Positions 6,705-7,737 of a DNA stretch of 7,737 nucleotides are shown in pieces. Position numbers and translations under genes: made by a program. The stretch's first letter is position 1, and each line of letters starts with the position of its first letter. The notes under the pieces are model-generated. The model ran no database searches, was not told the DNA's origin, and saw nothing but the letters and a program-made list of their open reading frames with translations. The DNA comes from Oscillospiraceae bacterium (GTDB taxonomy: Bacteria; Bacillota; Clostridia; Oscillospirales; Oscillospiraceae), in assembly GCA_021205585.1 (NCBI GenBank), contig JAJPXI010000054.1, forward strand, positions 1 to 7,737. Direction: 5' to 3'.

Positions 6705-6715
6705 TCCACACTTTC
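6705..6715 (-). repeat. Internal inverted repeat, right copy (TCCACACTTTC on + strand)
   Basis: The reverse complement of 6313-6323; it is the right partner of the concentric repeat pair within the 602-bp element. Confidence 0.55.
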
Positions 6716-6728
6716 TTTCAATCTTTTC

Positions 6729-6757
6729 GTAGGGGCGCACCTATGTGTGCGCCCGCT
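6729..6757. repeat. GTAGGGGCG-type hairpin repeat
   Basis: GTAGGGGCGCAC leads into an 8-bp perfect stem (GGGCGCAC at 6733-6740 with GTGCGCCC at 6747-6754) over a 6-base loop. From memory, short hairpins beginning GTAGGGGCG and ending CGCCCG are scattered in genomes of gut clostridia. GCCCCTAC at 6573-6580 is an inverted match to its GTAGGGGC, so the two may bracket a further sub-unit (about 6570-6757). Confidence 0.45.
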
Positions 6758-6821
6758 TGGGAGAAACAAGAATCGTCTTTCAAATACGTCTGAGGGCGGT
6801 TCCTGTCCATCATTTATTTTT

Positions 6822-6838
6822 CAAAATTGATTTCCGTG
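6822..6838 (-). repeat. Right terminal inverted repeat (17 bp)
   Basis: CAAAATTGATTTCCGTG on the + strand, the exact reverse complement of 6237-6253. It is directly followed by the second copy of ACTGGTCAA. Confidence 0.8.
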
Positions 6839-6847
6839 ACTGGTCAA
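6839..6847 (+). repeat. Right target-site duplication ACTGGTCAA
   Basis: Identical and in the same orientation as 6228-6236. Removing the element and one copy would leave a simple spacer between rluD and the cobalamin operon promoter. Confidence 0.75.
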
Positions 6848-6881
6848 TTTTCAGAGTAAACGCAACGCTGCAGTGGAAGGT

Positions 6882-6900
6882 AAAAGGAAGCACTGATTAA
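6882..6900 (+). repeat. Partial extra copy of the palindrome terminus
   Basis: AAGGAAGCACTGATTAA here matches the outer edge of the 168-bp palindrome (AAGGAAGTGCTGATTAA at 6398-6414) at 15 of 17 positions, in the same orientation. It lies outside the 602-bp element. Downstream similarity is only vague, so this looks like a relic or an independent diverged copy. Confidence 0.5.
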
Positions 6901-6950
6901 AACGGTGCGCACTTACGGCAGGCGATAAGCGGTTTGGCTGCCTCCACACG

Positions 6951-7004
6951 AAAAGAATCACGCGCCGCGCTCCGAAGGGGGTAAACCCTCCGGGGCGCGG
7001 CGCG
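6951..7004 (-). terminator. rluD transcription terminator
   Basis: Read on the minus strand, a very GC-rich hairpin starts three bases after the rluD TAG. Ten perfect pairs (CGCGCCGCGC at 7004-6995 with GCGCGGCGCG at 6970-6961) are followed by a one- or two-base bulge and a further stretch of about 8 pairs with one G-U, closing a small loop. The tail is TGATTCTTTT, a modest T tract. The stem is stable enough to make this a likely intrinsic terminator that separates rluD from the cobalamin operon. Confidence 0.75.
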
Positions 7005-7006
7005 CT

Positions 7007-7737
7007 CTATTTTCTCAGCCGGTTTAAGGTCTGCTCGAACCAGGGGGGCAGGGGGCACTCCACCGTCATGGCCCGGCCTGTGCGGGGGTGGACGAAACCC
7101 AGGCGGCAGGCGTGGAGGCACTGGCCGGCCAGGCCGGGGGCCGGCTTGCCGTAGACCGGATCCCCCAGCAGAGGGTGGCCCAGCCAGGCCAGGTGCACCC
7201 GAATCTGGTGGGTGCGCCCGGTTTCCAGGCGGCATTGCAGATAGGTATAGCCGGGGAAACGCTCCAACACCTGCCAGTTGGTGGCCGCCGGGCGGCCCTT
7301 CTCCCAGTCCACCGCCATACGCACCCGCTTGGTGGGGTGGCGTCCGATGGGGGCGTCGATTCGCCCCTGATCCTCCTTCAGGTTCCCCACGCACACCGCC
7401 TCGTACTCCCGGTAGAGGGTGTGATCCTTCAGCTGCCGGGCCAGGGACTGGTGGGCCAAATCGTTTTTGGCGGCGATAATCAGCCCGGAGGTGTCCCGGT
7501 CGATGCGGTGGACGATGCCGGGGCGCAGGGCGCCGTTGATTCCGGAGAGTGATTCTCCGCAGTGATATAACAGCGCGTTGACAAGCGTCCCGCTTGGATG
7601 GCCGGGGGCGGGGTGCACCACCATGCCCACCGGCTTGTTGACCACGATGACGTCCTCGTCCTCGTAGGCCACCTCCAGAGGAATGTCCTCCGGCCGGGCC
7701 TCCAGGGGCTGGGGCGGGGGGAGAGTCACCTCCAGCA
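7007..7737 (-). CDS. rluD: RluA/RluD-family 23S rRNA pseudouridine synthase, 5' end outside window
   Basis: The frame is open to the right edge and ends in TAG at 7009-7007, giving about 243 residues of the protein. Numbering from the in-frame GTG at 7729: VAYEDEDVIVVNKPVGMVVHPAPG (20-43), the catalytic motif GIVHRIDRDTSGL (71-83) with the catalytic Asp at 77, and RLETGRTHQIRVHLAWLGHPLLGDPVYG in the C-terminal half. These are the RluA-family motifs. The family isomerises uridine to pseudouridine in large-subunit rRNA. The GTG at 7729 is probably internal: TLPPPQPLEARPEDIPL is the linker that in RluD-type enzymes follows an N-terminal S4 RNA-binding domain, which would lie beyond the window. 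The exact paralogue (RluD versus another RluA-type enzyme) is not settled by this fragment. It is not functionally linked to the B12 operon. Confidence 0.93.
   Translation of the reverse strand, partial: LEVTLPPPQPLEARPEDIPLEVAYEDEDVIVVNKPVGMVVHPAPGHPSGTLVNALLYHCGESLSGINGALRPGIVHRIDRDTSGLIIAAKNDLAHQSLARQLKDHTLYREYEAVCVGNLKEDQGRIDAPIGRHPTKRVRMAVDWEKGRPAATNWQVLERFPGYTYLQCRLETGRTHQIRVHLAWLGHPLLGDPVYGKPAPGLAGQCLHACRLGFVHPRTGRAMTVECPLPPWFEQTLNRLRK

Larger units (their letters stand above)
6237..6838. mobile_element. 602-bp non-autonomous transposon-like element (MITE-like) with TIRs and 9-bp target duplication
   Basis: The two ends carry a perfect 17-bp inverted repeat (6237-6253 and 6822-6838). 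Immediately outside each end is the same 9-mer ACTGGTCAA in direct orientation (6228-6236 and 6839-6847). This arrangement is the classic mark of transposition. The interior has no transposase-like reading frame and is clearly AT-richer than the surrounding genes, so the element would need a transposase supplied in trans. A 9-bp duplication is known for several families (for example IS4, ISLre2, some IS1 and IS256 members); the ends alone do not let me assign one. It contains several further repeats and hairpins listed separately, suggesting a composite or nested history. It sits between rluD and the cobalamin operon promoter. Confidence 0.75.

Noticed and set aside
6415..6732. Open frame of 105 codons on the plus strand in the intergenic region
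   Set aside because: It runs through the palindromic repeat and the AT-rich block, lacks a ribosome site, and its translation resembles no protein family I know. The repeats explain the sequence.
6612..6746. Possible 37-residue basic peptide on the minus strand within the element (begins VRPYEKIERK from a GTG)
   Set aside because: The GTG lies inside the hairpin loop with no ribosome site, and a short Lys-rich frame is expected by chance in A-rich sequence. Not supportable as a gene.
6897..7394. 165-codon minus-strand frame overlapping the rluD end
   Set aside because: It is an alternate frame of rluD, whose own frame carries the complete RluA-family motifs. It also runs through the terminator hairpin.

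Overview
The window is about two thirds GC outside one AT-richer intergenic patch. It carries most of an anaerobic (cobalt-early) cobalamin biosynthesis operon on the minus strand. The cbi enzyme set, the high GC, and the clostridial-style cobalamin riboswitch leader suggest a high-GC anaerobic Firmicute, perhaps an Oscillospiraceae-type gut bacterium. The taxonomic call is an inference from memory, not shown by the sequence.

Layout from right to left, which is the direction of transcription. At 7737-7007 lies the 3' part of an RluA/RluD-family pseudouridine synthase, cut by the window edge and closed by a very strong hairpin (6951-7004). A non-coding stretch of about 770 bases follows (about 6182-6950). 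Most of it is a 602-bp non-autonomous transposon-like element (6237-6838) with 17-bp perfect terminal inverted repeats and a 9-bp direct repeat (ACTGGTCAA) on each side. Inside it sit a 168-bp imperfect palindrome, a symmetric terminator-like hairpin and a GTAGGGGCG-type hairpin. Directly beyond the element is a consensus sigma-70 promoter (TTGACA-18-TATAAT, 6218-6189). It is followed by a cobalamin riboswitch (about 5935-6145) and an intrinsic terminator (5801-5828) ahead of the first gene.

The operon order is cbiD, cbiL, cbiF, cbiG, cbiH, cbiJ, cbiE (the last running off the left edge and possibly fused to cbiT). All junctions overlap by 4-10 bases except cbiL-cbiF, which has a 70-base gap with its own ribosome binding site. 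By established pathway knowledge the genes cover consecutive corrin-ring steps: CbiL (C20 methylation), CbiH (C17 methylation and ring contraction), CbiF (C11), CbiG (lactone opening, loss of the C2 unit), CbiD (C1), CbiJ (reduction) and CbiE (C5). Cobalt chelatase, CbiC, CbiA, CbiP, CbiB and the nucleotide-loop genes are not in the window.

The metabolic part is conventional. The most unusual part is the nested-repeat mobile element inserted just upstream of the B12-controlled promoter.
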